Positions 16,375 to 24,452 of a DNA stretch of 34,923 nt are shown here, piece by piece. Below the pieces are notes generated by a model. That model did no database searches and was not told the origin of the DNA. It saw only the letters and a list, made by a program, of their open reading frames with translations. The stretch is taken from NCBI GenBank assembly GCA_964520785.1, contig CAZFQG010000046.1:1-34923 (forward strand), read 5' to 3'. The position numbers were made by a program, and so were the translations under genes. Source of the stretch: CAZFQG01 sp964520785 (GTDB lineage Bacteria; Planctomycetota; Planctomycetia; Pirellulales; Thermoguttaceae). The number at the start of each line of letters is the position of its first letter. Position 1 is the stretch's first letter.

Positions 16375-17604
16375 ATGAGAGTTCTCAGTCTGGCATGTCT
16401 GGCAATGGTGACGGTGGTCCTTGTCGTACCGGGACCCCGAAAGGAGGCGTCGGCGGACGCCCCCGATTTCGAGATCAAGGTGGAAGCGGCCCACAAGGAG
16501 CTTTCCGACGACTTCTTCTGGTTCCATCCGTACTTGGCGGCGATTCCGGGTGCCGGTGAAGAGGGGCTTCCGGCCGTTATTCTCGCGACGCAGAAACATC
16601 TCGTCGCCGACGATCATTATTCTCCAACGTACGTCATGCGGACCGACGATCTCGGCAAGACCTGGTCGGGACCCACGGCGGTGCCGCAACTAAAGTGGAT
16701 GACGGAAGACGGTTATGACCTGGCCGTCTCGTCCATCGTCCCCAACTGGCACTCTCGGACGAGGAAGCTCCTGGCGATCGGTCATTGCAATCTGCATGAT
16801 CGCCCGTCGGGTTTTATCGACAAACCGGGCTCGACATGGCTCTTCTATACCACGTACAATCCCGAAACCGGCCAGTGGTCCGATTGGGCCGCCGTCGGAG
16901 AGCGGGGAAAGGAGATTCACGGCGTCGCCTCCGGCTGCTCCCAGTGGCTCGTGGAGCCGGACGGATCGATCCTGCTCCCAGTCTACCTGCAAACCTCCTT
17001 CGGCGGCGTCTGGGACGTTCAGGTCTGGAAGTGCGCATTCGACGGCGAGAAACTGGCGGTGACGGCCAAAGGCAACATGATCAAAAGGGCCGGCGGCCGT
17101 GGAATCCACGAACCGTCCCTGACGAAGTTTCAGGACCGCTATTGGTTAACCATCCGCTCCGATGATACGGCGTTCGTCACGACGAGCGAGGATGGGCTCC
17201 ACTATGAACCAATTACCGAATGGACCTTCGACGATGGAAAGGTCCTCGGCAGTATCAACACGCAACAACATTGGGTGACCCACAGCGACGGGCTGTTCTT
17301 GGTGTATACCCGCCGCGGCGCCGACAACGAGGAGATCGCCCGGTATCGCGCGCCCCTCTTCATCGCCCGAGTCGACCCCGAGAAGAAGTTGGTCCTCCGG
17401 GAGACGGAGCGGGTCCTGTTACCCAATCGGGGCGTCCCCTTGGGCAACTTCGGGGCGAACCATGTGACCCCGAACGAGACCTGGGTCTCGGTGGGCGAGA
17501 ACATGTGGAACTACGGGAAGTACGCACCGACCGCCAAGGGGGCCGAGGGAGCGATCTTGATTGGCCGGATCATCTGGTCGAAACCGAATCGGATCGGTGA
17601 ATGA
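16375..17604 (+). CDS. Secreted BNR/sialidase-fold protein
   Basis: A 409-residue exported propeller protein. A signal peptide (MRVLSLACLAMVTVVLVV, ending near ASADA) precedes a sialidase-like repeat region. One clear Asp box is RTDDLGKTW; a degenerate one is TTSEDGLHY. The ARG-like residues expected of sialidases cannot be assigned by eye. It differs from the upstream fusion in having no LamG, dockerin or sorting tail, so it may be periplasmic. The frame opens at 16309 and would overlap the preceding gene, but AAGGAG 8 bases before ATG 16375 and the signal peptide fix the start. The 40-bp gap suggests co-transcription with the fusion gene. Confidence 0.83.
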   Translation: MRVLSLACLAMVTVVLVVPGPRKEASADAPDFEIKVEAAHKELSDDFFWFHPYLAAIPGAGEEGLPAVILATQKHLVADDHYSPTYVMRTDDLGKTWSGPTAVPQLKWMTEDGYDLAVSSIVPNWHSRTRKLLAIGHCNLHDRPSGFIDKPGSTWLFYTTYNPETGQWSDWAAVGERGKEIHGVASGCSQWLVEPDGSILLPVYLQTSFGGVWDVQVWKCAFDGEKLAVTAKGNMIKRAGGRGIHEPSLTKFQDRYWLTIRSDDTAFVTTSEDGLHYEPITEWTFDDGKVLGSINTQQHWVTHSDGLFLVYTRRGADNEEIARYRAPLFIARVDPEKKLVLRETERVLLPNRGVPLGNFGANHVTPNETWVSVGENMWNYGKYAPTAKGAEGAILIGRIIWSKPNRIGE

Positions 17605-17702
17605 AGTTGTCGTGGATGAGACAGGTGGGTTGGGCCGCGGCAATCGCCACACGGTCCCTCACCATCCGCGGACCTCGGTAAACCTCGTAAGGAGTGATAA
17701 GC

Positions 17703-18692
17703 ATGTTGAATCATCCTCCCGCCTCAACCGCTTCGCGACGGCGATTTCTGACCGGAACCGCCGTCTCCGCGGCAACGCTGTCATTGGGAACGCATGTGGG
17801 CCTTTCAGACGCGGCGGAGGCGAAGGTCACAACCGGGAACGAAACCGTGCGCGATCGGCTCTGGCTCTTCGCCTGCCCCGCCAACAGTGACTTCCCGGCA
17901 ATGCAACGACGGTCGGTGATGACGCCGGTGGAGGGGGCGTATTACATGGGGATTCCCAATCTCATGGTCGTGCAAGCCAGCGAACGAGAAGCGCCGTTTG
18001 GGCGTTTCGAGCCACCCTTTGCCCAGTACGCGGTGGCGATGCGACCTCTGAAACGCGTGGTCTGGTCGATCGTCGGCAGCGGCGGCTTCCACTCCCCGGA
18101 GGAGACGGAGGAAGTCATGGAACTCGCGAAGACGATGGATAACTTCGCCGGAATCATGCTGGATGATTTCTTCACCAACGGAATCCCCGGACGAAGGGCA
18201 CGACTCAAGGTGGAGGAGCTGGCCGAGATCCGGCGTCGACTCAAGACGATCGACGATAAGCGCGACATCTGCGTGACTCTCTATACCGACGACGTGGGAC
18301 TTCCGATTGACGACTATTTGGAGTTGGTGGACGTGATCACCCTCTGGAACATGAGCCCGGACGCCATCCGCGACTTGGAGGAGAACCTGCGACAGTGCGA
18401 GGAAAAGGCGCCTCGGAAGCGAATCATGCTGGGCTGCTACGTCGTGGACTACGGCCGGAAGCGGGGCATGCCGGTCGACCTGATGAAACGGCAGTGCGAG
18501 ATGGGGCTCAAATGGCTCCGCCAGGGTCGTATCCAGGGGATCATCTTTCTGGGGAACACGACGCTGGACATGGATTTCCCCGCCGTGGAGTGGACGAGAA
18601 AATGGATTTCCGAGGTGGGTGATGAAGGGCTCATCGCACCGACAGACGCTGGAAGTCGGGACTCCGCTGCAGCGAAGACAAAGGCACCTTAA
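17703..18692 (+). CDS. Tat-exported protein of unknown family, possible TIM barrel
   Basis: A 329-residue protein with a twin-arginine signal (SRRRFLTG at residues 11-18, then a hydrophobic run ending near SDAAEA), so it is probably exported folded. I do not recognise the family. Patterns such as VVWSIVGSG, GIMLDDFF, RDICVTLYTDD, DVITLWNM, KRIMLGCYVVDYG and IQGIIFLGNTT look like successive beta strands with acidic residues at their ends, as in TIM-barrel glycoside hydrolase-like proteins. The paired acids in MLDDFF are candidates for an active site. AAGGAG lies 8 bases before ATG 17703, favouring it over the GTG at 17694. It lies between BNR proteins and a URO-D-like gene and may work on the same substrate. 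Confidence 0.75.
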   Translation: MLNHPPASTASRRRFLTGTAVSAATLSLGTHVGLSDAAEAKVTTGNETVRDRLWLFACPANSDFPAMQRRSVMTPVEGAYYMGIPNLMVVQASEREAPFGRFEPPFAQYAVAMRPLKRVVWSIVGSGGFHSPEETEEVMELAKTMDNFAGIMLDDFFTNGIPGRRARLKVEELAEIRRRLKTIDDKRDICVTLYTDDVGLPIDDYLELVDVITLWNMSPDAIRDLEENLRQCEEKAPRKRIMLGCYVVDYGRKRGMPVDLMKRQCEMGLKWLRQGRIQGIIFLGNTTLDMDFPAVEWTRKWISEVGDEGLIAPTDAGSRDSAAAKTKAP

Positions 18693-18701
18693 ACGAAGGC
18701 C

Positions 18702-18956
18702 GTGCACAATCGTAAGGGATTCGACCGCGAGAACAACTGCTGTATTGTGCGTGTTCCTCCTCCCGATCGTAAGATGGACGGCTGCGGACGAAGGTACGCC
18801 GCCCAGGTCACGGATCATGCGTCCTGGCCAGCCCGGGATTCACAAGGCGAATTCGTGTTCCAGGACAGAATCTGGGTGGCCGGCGGAATGTCCTCCGGTC
18901 TGACCAACGAGGTGTGGTCTCTCGATGTACCGGCGGAGTGGTTCGAGAAGAAGTGA
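18702..18956 (+). pseudogene. Frameshifted remnant of a secreted Kelch-repeat protein
   Basis: Two frames together make sense as one broken gene. In frame 1 (about 18709-18812) a signal-peptide-like stretch reads TTAVLCVFLLPIVRWTAADE. In frame 3 (about 18813-18956) the sequence reads ASWPARDSQGEFVFQDRIWV, then AGG and NEVWSLD, the signature of one Kelch blade, ending at TGA 18954. A shift near 18812 separates them. Only one blade remains, while a Kelch propeller needs four to seven, so most of the gene is also missing. An intact 84-residue open frame starting at GTG 18702 covers the region but its first half is out of the plausible frame. A sequencing error could explain the shift but not the missing blades. 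Confidence 0.6.
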
Positions 18957-18998
18957 TGTCCCGGAGACCATGACGACGCACGACAACCGGATCGCAAT

Positions 18999-20075
18999 AT
19001 GAACAGCCGAGAACGTGTTTTGGCCGCCTGCGAACGACGCGCGGCGGATCGAACTCCTACCTCCCTGCGATTTACTTCCGAGGCCCTGGAGTTGATGCGA
19101 CGCCACCTGGGAGTGCCGGCGTCGGACAATCTTCTCAATGACGTGCTTGACGAGTTGGACGTCGACCTGCGATGGATCTCCGTCCCGTTCATCGGTCCGC
19201 AAGAACGGTCCACGCCGACCCTTTTCGGGGAGGGTACCGACTTCTGGGGTGTGGGTCAAGTCAAGGTGGAGACGCCAACGAACGTCTATTACGAATTCTC
19301 GCACCATCCCCTGGCCGAGGCCGAGAGCGTGGCGGAAATCGATGCCTACGACTGGCCGAGTCTGGATTGGTGGGACTACGCGGCGATACCCGAAATCATC
19401 GAGCGGGCCAGCGCCGCCGGCCCCAGAGCGATTCTATTCTTTGCGGGCGGGGCCTTCGAAACACCGTGGTACATTCGCGGCATGGAGCAGTTCCTCATCG
19501 ACTTGCATACGCAGCCCGAGATGGCCGAGGCGATCTGCCGCCACGTCGAGGAATACTATCGCCGGCGCGCACTTCACGTGATTGACGCCGCCGGGGGACG
19601 AATCGACATCGTGGGCTCGGGCGGAGACATCGGATCGCAACGCGGAATGATGCTCAACCCCGACCTCTGGCGCGAGCGGATCAAACCGTACTCGGGCAGA
19701 CTCATCTCGACCTTCAAACGGATGGGCTTCAAAACGTTCTATCACTCCGACGGTTCGATCGTTCCCGTGATCGACGACTTGATCGAAGTGGGGTTGGATA
19801 TTCTCGATCCGATCCAGGTCGGCGCAGCCGGCATGAGTCCCGAAGCATTGTACCCTCGATTTGGAGACCGGCTTTCCTTTCACGGCGCCATTGACGAACA
19901 GGAATTACTTCCCCATGGGACCGCCGCGGAGGTCTACGACAAGACCCGCGAGACGATCGGAATCCTCGGCCGGCGCGGCGGTTACATCGTCAGCGCAACA
20001 CACATGGTCCAAGGCGACACCCCGGCCGAAAACGTCGTGGCGATGCTCGACGCGGCGAAACACGACGCCGAATAG
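18999..20075 (+). CDS. Uroporphyrinogen decarboxylase-superfamily protein (MtaA-like)
   Basis: A 358-residue cytoplasmic TIM-barrel protein of the URO-D superfamily, which holds HemE and corrinoid methyltransferases such as MtaA and CmuA. Supporting segments are MNSRERVLAACERRAADRTP at the N-terminus, VGSGGDIGSQRGMMLNPDLW, the barrel strand block near HSDGSIVPVIDDLIEVGLDI, then DPIQVGAAGM and FHGAIDEQ. Methyltransferase members usually have a zinc-binding Cys in an H-x-C-G motif; here it reads HSDG, so that Cys is replaced by Asp. Heme-type decarboxylation is unlikely from context. Such genes are frequent near sugar-use genes in planctomycetes and related phyla, so it may act on a catabolic intermediate; the substrate is unknown. 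Confidence 0.88.
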   Translation: MNSRERVLAACERRAADRTPTSLRFTSEALELMRRHLGVPASDNLLNDVLDELDVDLRWISVPFIGPQERSTPTLFGEGTDFWGVGQVKVETPTNVYYEFSHHPLAEAESVAEIDAYDWPSLDWWDYAAIPEIIERASAAGPRAILFFAGGAFETPWYIRGMEQFLIDLHTQPEMAEAICRHVEEYYRRRALHVIDAAGGRIDIVGSGGDIGSQRGMMLNPDLWRERIKPYSGRLISTFKRMGFKTFYHSDGSIVPVIDDLIEVGLDILDPIQVGAAGMSPEALYPRFGDRLSFHGAIDEQELLPHGTAAEVYDKTRETIGILGRRGGYIVSATHMVQGDTPAENVVAMLDAAKHDAE

Positions 20076-20141
20076 CGAGCCCCCGGACTGATAGAAGGTA
20101 AGTAAAGCGCCGTCTTTGCGCAAGGGGCATCCGCGATCGCG

Positions 20142-21515
20142 TCAGTGAAACGCGATGAACTCGTCGACGTTGAATTTGCGGCGCATGCCGGAAAGGGACA
20201 TGTAGCGGATCGTGCCGAAGACGGGACGGCGGGCCCAGGCGCGGTCGTGGATGCCGCCGATCGACCAGGCGACGCCGACGTAGCCGTTGGGCTCGCGGCC
20301 GTCTAAGAAGTAGCGGTTGTTCAGGTAGAGGGCCGTCTCCATGGCCGCCTCCGGCGACTCGCTCCACTCGAGTATCTTCTTCGCCCAATACATCCGCAGG
20401 TACCCGTGCAAAAAGCCCTCATGGAGCAGGCACCGCTGGCACGCGTTCCAGAGGGAATCGTGCGTTTGGGCTGCTTCGAATGTTTCCCGGTCGTACTCGT
20501 GGTCCCTCGGGTCGCCGCGGTGCTTATCGAGGGTTTGCCGCGCCCAATCGGGGAAGCACTTGGGGGAATCGTAGTCCGGTTGGTGCAGGCAGAAATTGTC
20601 GGAGAGTTCGCGGCGGACGATCAGTTCTTCCAGGAATGCGTCCACGTCCTCGGAAGGCACATTGCTTGCAACGACCGCCCATGCCACCGACTGCGGAGCC
20701 AACTGTCCGAAGTGGAAATAGGGGGAGAGCCGCGAGACGGAATAGGCACCAGGATCGTTCGCCGTATCGGCATAGCAGAGCAGGCCGTTGGAGAGAAAGG
20801 AGCGAAGCCGTTTCTTCGCGGTGAACGTGCCGGGGACGAAACCGGCGACCGGTCCGACACTCCGGTCCGCCGTCACCGCCGCGCGGACCTTCTTCCAGTC
20901 GGTTCGGGGAATCTTCGGCGGATCGATCGGGTGTCTCCGCGAAAGGCCCGGGGGAAACGGGGTAAGGAACCGGCCGAGTATCCCTTGGAGTTTCGGCCGG
21001 AGGGTTCTCGCGGCGTACTCTTGTTTCCCGGAGACCCACCGGCAGGGGACGATATTGTGCGCGTCGACCTCCCAAATCGGGACCGTTACCCCCTTCGCCG
21101 CATCTTCGACCCACTTCCGCTTGATGCGGAGGGGATCGAAATCGGTCACCACGCACGCCGCGTTCAGGCGGTTTGCGACCTTGGGGACGATTTCCGGCGG
21201 ATCTCCGATCTCCAGAAGAAGGGGCGTCTGGCGGCGGCGCAGGGTCTGCTCCGTCTCCTCCAGGCCCCGAAGCATGAAGTCGTAATGCCGCCATACCGCC
21301 TCGGGATAGTTCGGCGTCAGGCAGAACAGGACGACGCACGGCCGCTTCCACGCCCGGGCCGTCTCCCTCGCGAAGAGGAGGGCCCAGTTGTCCTCGGCCC
21401 GCTGGTCACGGCTCATCCAGTAGACGACCGGACCGCGCCCGGGCTCTCCGGAGCGGATTTCGGTCACCCGCTCTGGGGAAACGCGCGAAAAGACCTCCTT
21501 TGGGGGACCGTTCAT
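20142..21515 (-). CDS. phr: Class II deoxyribodipyrimidine photolyase
   Basis: A 457-residue DNA repair enzyme that splits UV-induced cyclobutane pyrimidine dimers using blue light and reduced FAD. The N-terminal Rossmann-like half (VVYWMSRDQRAEDNWALLFA) and the C-terminal FAD-binding half are complete. Class II signatures are clear: FLEELIVRRELSDNFC, SLWNACQ, GYLRMYWAKKILEW and the block LNNRYFLDGREPNGYVGVAW at about residues 395-420, with SIGGIHDRAW after it. Class II enzymes are the type found in planctomycetes, animals and plants. GGGAGGG sits just before the ATG. The gene is divergent from the MgtC-like membrane protein and convergent with the URO-D-like gene 66 bp away. Confidence 0.96.
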   Translation of the reverse strand: MNGPPKEVFSRVSPERVTEIRSGEPGRGPVVYWMSRDQRAEDNWALLFARETARAWKRPCVVLFCLTPNYPEAVWRHYDFMLRGLEETEQTLRRRQTPLLLEIGDPPEIVPKVANRLNAACVVTDFDPLRIKRKWVEDAAKGVTVPIWEVDAHNIVPCRWVSGKQEYAARTLRPKLQGILGRFLTPFPPGLSRRHPIDPPKIPRTDWKKVRAAVTADRSVGPVAGFVPGTFTAKKRLRSFLSNGLLCYADTANDPGAYSVSRLSPYFHFGQLAPQSVAWAVVASNVPSEDVDAFLEELIVRRELSDNFCLHQPDYDSPKCFPDWARQTLDKHRGDPRDHEYDRETFEAAQTHDSLWNACQRCLLHEGFLHGYLRMYWAKKILEWSESPEAAMETALYLNNRYFLDGREPNGYVGVAWSIGGIHDRAWARRPVFGTIRYMSLSGMRRKFNVDEFIAFH

Positions 21516-21580
21516 TGAACCCTCCCGAAATATACCAACCTGGACGCCGTACCGAAACGGCGGGTATTAACCTACAATTC

Positions 21581-21586
21581 ATTATA
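21581..21586 (-). promoter_or_regulatory. Likely -10 box for the photolyase gene
   Basis: On the minus strand this reads a perfect TATAAT, 65 bases before the photolyase ATG. The -35 position 17 bp upstream (TTCCGG) is poor, so an activator or a different -35 would be needed. Confidence 0.45.
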
Positions 21587-21621
21587 GAACAACGTCCAAA
21601 CGACCGGAACCTCTTGATTCC

Positions 21622-22884
21622 ATGCCTGAATCCGCCATTTTCGCGAAACTCGGAATTTCCTGCCTTCTCGGACTGCTCGTGGGAATTCAACGGGAGCATT
21701 CCGAGGCGGGAATCGGAATCCGGTCCTTCGCGTTAATTCCCGTCTTGGGGACGGTCTGCGCCCTGCTGGCCGATTCCTACGGCGGGTGGATCCTCGCGGC
21801 CGGCTTTCTCGGCATTGCCGGCGTCCTGGTCGGGATGAAGGTGACCTGGCTGAGCGCGGAGGATTTCTCGCACGGGACGACCACCGAGATGGCCGCCTTG
21901 CTGATGTACGTGGTCGGAGCGATGCTCGTGGCGTTTCCAATGGCCGTGGGGGTCGCCGTCGGCGGCGGCGTGGCCGTTCTTCTGCAGGTCAAGCCGCAAC
22001 TGCACCGAATCGTCCGAAAGCTGGGGGAATCCGACGTCAAGGCGATCATGCAGTTCGTCTTGATCACCTGCATCATTCTGCCGGTCCTGCCGAACGAGAC
22101 GTACGGGCCGTTTCACGTCTTCAACCCGTTCGAGACGTGGCTCCTGGTCGCCCTGATCGTCGGCATGAACCTCGTCGGATACATCGGAGGCAAGTTCGCT
22201 GGCCAGAACGCCGGCATTCTGCTCGGCGGGGCGTTGGGAGGGGCCGTGTCGAGTACGGCGACCACGGTGAGCTATTCGCGTCAGGCCAAGAGCGGGCAAA
22301 TCGGGAACGCGGCCGCCTCGGTAGCGATTCTGATCGCCTCGACCGTCGTATACGGCCGCGTGGCGGTGGCGGTGGCGGTCGTCGCCCCGGAGTTCCTGAG
22401 ATCGCTCATCGTGCCGTTGGCTATCCTGATCCTCTTAACAGCCGTGCCGACCGTCATGGTCTGGTTGCGAGTCCGAGGGGAGTCGGTCACCATGCCGGAG
22501 CAGGAGAACCCGACGCAGCTCAAGGCGGCCGTCCTCTTCGGGGTCATGTATGCCGGGGTGCTCATTGCTCTGGCGGCGGGGCAGCGGTACTTCGGAGGCC
22601 AGGGGCTCTATGCCGTTTCGGCCCTCTCCGGCCTGACCGACATGGACGCCATTACCCTGTCCACCGCCCGGCTGGCCCGGGCAAACGACCCGATGGTCCT
22701 ACAGGACGGCTGGCGGATGATCGTCACCGCGATCCTCTCGAATCTCGTCTTCAAGGCGGGAATCGTCGGCCTGACGTTGAACGGACGCCTGTTCCTGCGG
22801 ACCGTACTGCTCTTCGCCATTCCCTTCGCCGGCGGAATTCTGCTACTGATCTACGGCGGAGCGTGGTCCCTGATCGGCGGGTGA
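21622..22884 (+). CDS. MgtC/SapB and DUF4010 membrane protein
   Basis: A 420-residue inner-membrane protein with about 12 hydrophobic segments. Residues 1 to about 140 match the MgtC/SapB domain, including LGLLVGIQREHSEAGIGIRS and the following LIPVLGTVCAL. Residues about 165-385 match the DUF4010 domain that is commonly fused to it, with LGGALGGAVSSTATTVSYSR and AVSALSGLTDMDAITLS. Members are linked to magnesium or other ion homeostasis, but the transported species is not settled. The ATG at 21622 has no good ribosome site, which is common here. The gene is divergent from the photolyase with a 106-bp gap. Confidence 0.92.
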   Translation: MPESAIFAKLGISCLLGLLVGIQREHSEAGIGIRSFALIPVLGTVCALLADSYGGWILAAGFLGIAGVLVGMKVTWLSAEDFSHGTTTEMAALLMYVVGAMLVAFPMAVGVAVGGGVAVLLQVKPQLHRIVRKLGESDVKAIMQFVLITCIILPVLPNETYGPFHVFNPFETWLLVALIVGMNLVGYIGGKFAGQNAGILLGGALGGAVSSTATTVSYSRQAKSGQIGNAAASVAILIASTVVYGRVAVAVAVVAPEFLRSLIVPLAILILLTAVPTVMVWLRVRGESVTMPEQENPTQLKAAVLFGVMYAGVLIALAAGQRYFGGQGLYAVSALSGLTDMDAITLSTARLARANDPMVLQDGWRMIVTAILSNLVFKAGIVGLTLNGRLFLRTVLLFAIPFAGGILLLIYGGAWSLIGG

Positions 22885-23249
22885 TTCGGCCCACGAATTC
22901 TACCTTCTCACTCAGGCCACCTCGCAACAGCAACGCGCCCTCGACCTGCTCGGCGCCAAGCCGTAGCCAGAACCGCGACACCCGCCCCCGACGCAAGTCC
23001 CGAAAGCCCCAAAAGTTCCGCTCTCCCAAGGGGGAAAAGTCTGGATTAACGGTCATCTCGCCCAATGCCACGGCCCAGATGTTGCCGGATCCAGCGGTGA
23101 GTCCTCCGCCGTCGTCGCGGTGTCGTTGAGGGTTGCCAACAAGGCGGAGCCGGAGGAGTCGGTTGGGTCCGCGGTTGGATTGTGTGCTTTCTTGGAGGAT
23201 GCGAGTCGAGTTTCAAACGATCGAACGTGCTGTCTTCGCTTTTTCGGCC
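22885..23249. other. Noncoding gap with a possible gene remnant
   Basis: No intact gene seen. Bases about 22901-22967 in one plus frame read FYLLTQATSQQQRALDLLGA followed by KP and a stop. This resembles the C-terminal end of a larger protein, but the frame is closed 45 bases upstream. It may be a decayed gene end, perhaps of a transposase. The rest to 23249 shows no repeat, hairpin or promoter I can support. Confidence 0.3.
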
Positions 23250-24440
23250 TTATCGCTCCTCAATCGCCTCCACCGCGATCGTTCCCACCTGGCCGGCGAT
23301 CGGATTAATCGAGCCTTTTCCGTCCGGGTGGAGCCGGCTGGAGAGAAAGATGACGAAGAGGTCGCGGCCGGGATCGATCCAGAGGGAGGTGCCGGTAAAA
23401 CCGCCGTGCCCGAAGGCCGACTCGGAAAAACCCTTGCCGCGATTGGACGAATAGCCGGTCCGCATATCCCAGCCGAGTCCGCGACGGCCGGACGAAACGG
23501 CGACCGGTGTCGTCATCTTCTTCCATGTCTGTTCACTGAATATCCGAGCGCCCCCGTATTCGCCGCGACCGAGCATCATCTGGGCGTACACGGCCAGGTC
23601 CTCGGCGGTGGAGAAAAGGCCCGCGTGCCCGGCGATCCCGCCCAGCGCATGGGCCCTGGGGTCGTGAACCTCGCCAACCATCCACCGACCGTCGCGTCTT
23701 TCGGTGGCGGCGGCCCCCACCGCCAGTTGCCGGCTGGGGAGATAGCCGGTCGCCCGCATCCCCAGCGGTCCGAACAGGTTTTCTCGGGTGAATTCGTTCA
23801 AGTCTTGATCGCTCGTGCGGTGGACGACTTCTCCGAGCACCAGAAATCCGACATCGGTATAGACGAACCTGCTACCCGGCGTAACGCGGGGCTGAAGCGC
23901 GAAGATGCTTTCCCAGGCTTTTTCGGGACCGGCCCCATAATCGCTCAGGGGATTGTCGGGAATCAGGCCCCCCTGGTGCGTGAGGAGTTGGGCAATGGTG
24001 ATCTCCTCTTTCCCGTTTTGCGCGAATTCGGGGATATACTCGGCCGCCGGGGCATCGAGATCGATTTTCCCGCGGTCGGCCAGGATCAGGATGCTCGTCG
24101 CGGTCGCCACCGGCTTCGTGATGGACGCCAGATCGAAGAGCACCCCGGGTGACATGCGGATTCGCCTGGGGATGAGTTGCCGGTGGCCGTATGCCTCCAG
24201 AAAGACCAGCTTCCCCTTGTACCCGACGGCGACGACGCAGCCGGACATCTCGCCGGCGTTGATTCCTTTCTCGACGACGTTGCCGATCCGCGCCAACACC
24301 TCGGTTCGCATTCCGACCTCCTTCGGCCGTGCACGCGGGACCCGGGGCGGGGCAGCCGGCGTATCCAACGCAAGAGGAACCAACCAGACGAAAAACAGAA
24401 GCGGGATGAGATGAAATTGTCTCATGGATGTCAAATTCAA
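23250..24440 (-). CDS. Exported serine hydrolase of the class C beta-lactamase fold
   Basis: A 396-residue penicillin-binding-protein-like hydrolase. An N-terminal signal peptide (FHLIPLLFFVWLVPLALDTP) points to export. The catalytic SxxK is SITK at about residue 104, the second motif is YTD at about 193 in place of YxN, and the third is HGG in GHGGFTGT at about 345. This pattern is that of the beta-lactamase-related family that includes esterases, D-amino-acid peptidases and EstB-like enzymes, so antibiotic resistance should not be assumed. The start is TTG 24440: GGAGGT lies 6 bases upstream, whereas the in-frame ATG at 24425 is 21 bases from that site. The substrate may be a cell-wall peptide or ester. 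Confidence 0.9.
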   Translation of the reverse strand: MNLTSMRQFHLIPLLFFVWLVPLALDTPAAPPRVPRARPKEVGMRTEVLARIGNVVEKGINAGEMSGCVVAVGYKGKLVFLEAYGHRQLIPRRIRMSPGVLFDLASITKPVATATSILILADRGKIDLDAPAAEYIPEFAQNGKEEITIAQLLTHQGGLIPDNPLSDYGAGPEKAWESIFALQPRVTPGSRFVYTDVGFLVLGEVVHRTSDQDLNEFTRENLFGPLGMRATGYLPSRQLAVGAAATERRDGRWMVGEVHDPRAHALGGIAGHAGLFSTAEDLAVYAQMMLGRGEYGGARIFSEQTWKKMTTPVAVSSGRRGLGWDMRTGYSSNRGKGFSESAFGHGGFTGTSLWIDPGRDLFVIFLSSRLHPDGKGSINPIAGQVGTIAVEAIEER

Positions 24441-24446
24441 ATCGTG

Positions 24447-24452
24447 ACCTCC
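24447..24452 (-). promoter_or_regulatory. Ribosome binding site deciding a TTG start
   Basis: GGAGGT on the minus strand, 6 bases before TTG 24440 of the serine hydrolase. It is the best ribosome site near the gene and favours TTG over the later ATG. Confidence 0.7.

Noticed and set aside
6974..17604. A sialic-acid catabolic operon
   Set aside because: Three BNR proteins suggest it, but no NanA, NanE, NanK or sialic-acid transporter is present and the catalytic Arg residues could not be assigned.
23250..24440. Reading the serine hydrolase as a true beta-lactamase resistance gene
   Set aside because: SxxK, Y and HGG motifs fit a broad family of esterases and peptidases; nothing points to antibiotic hydrolysis.
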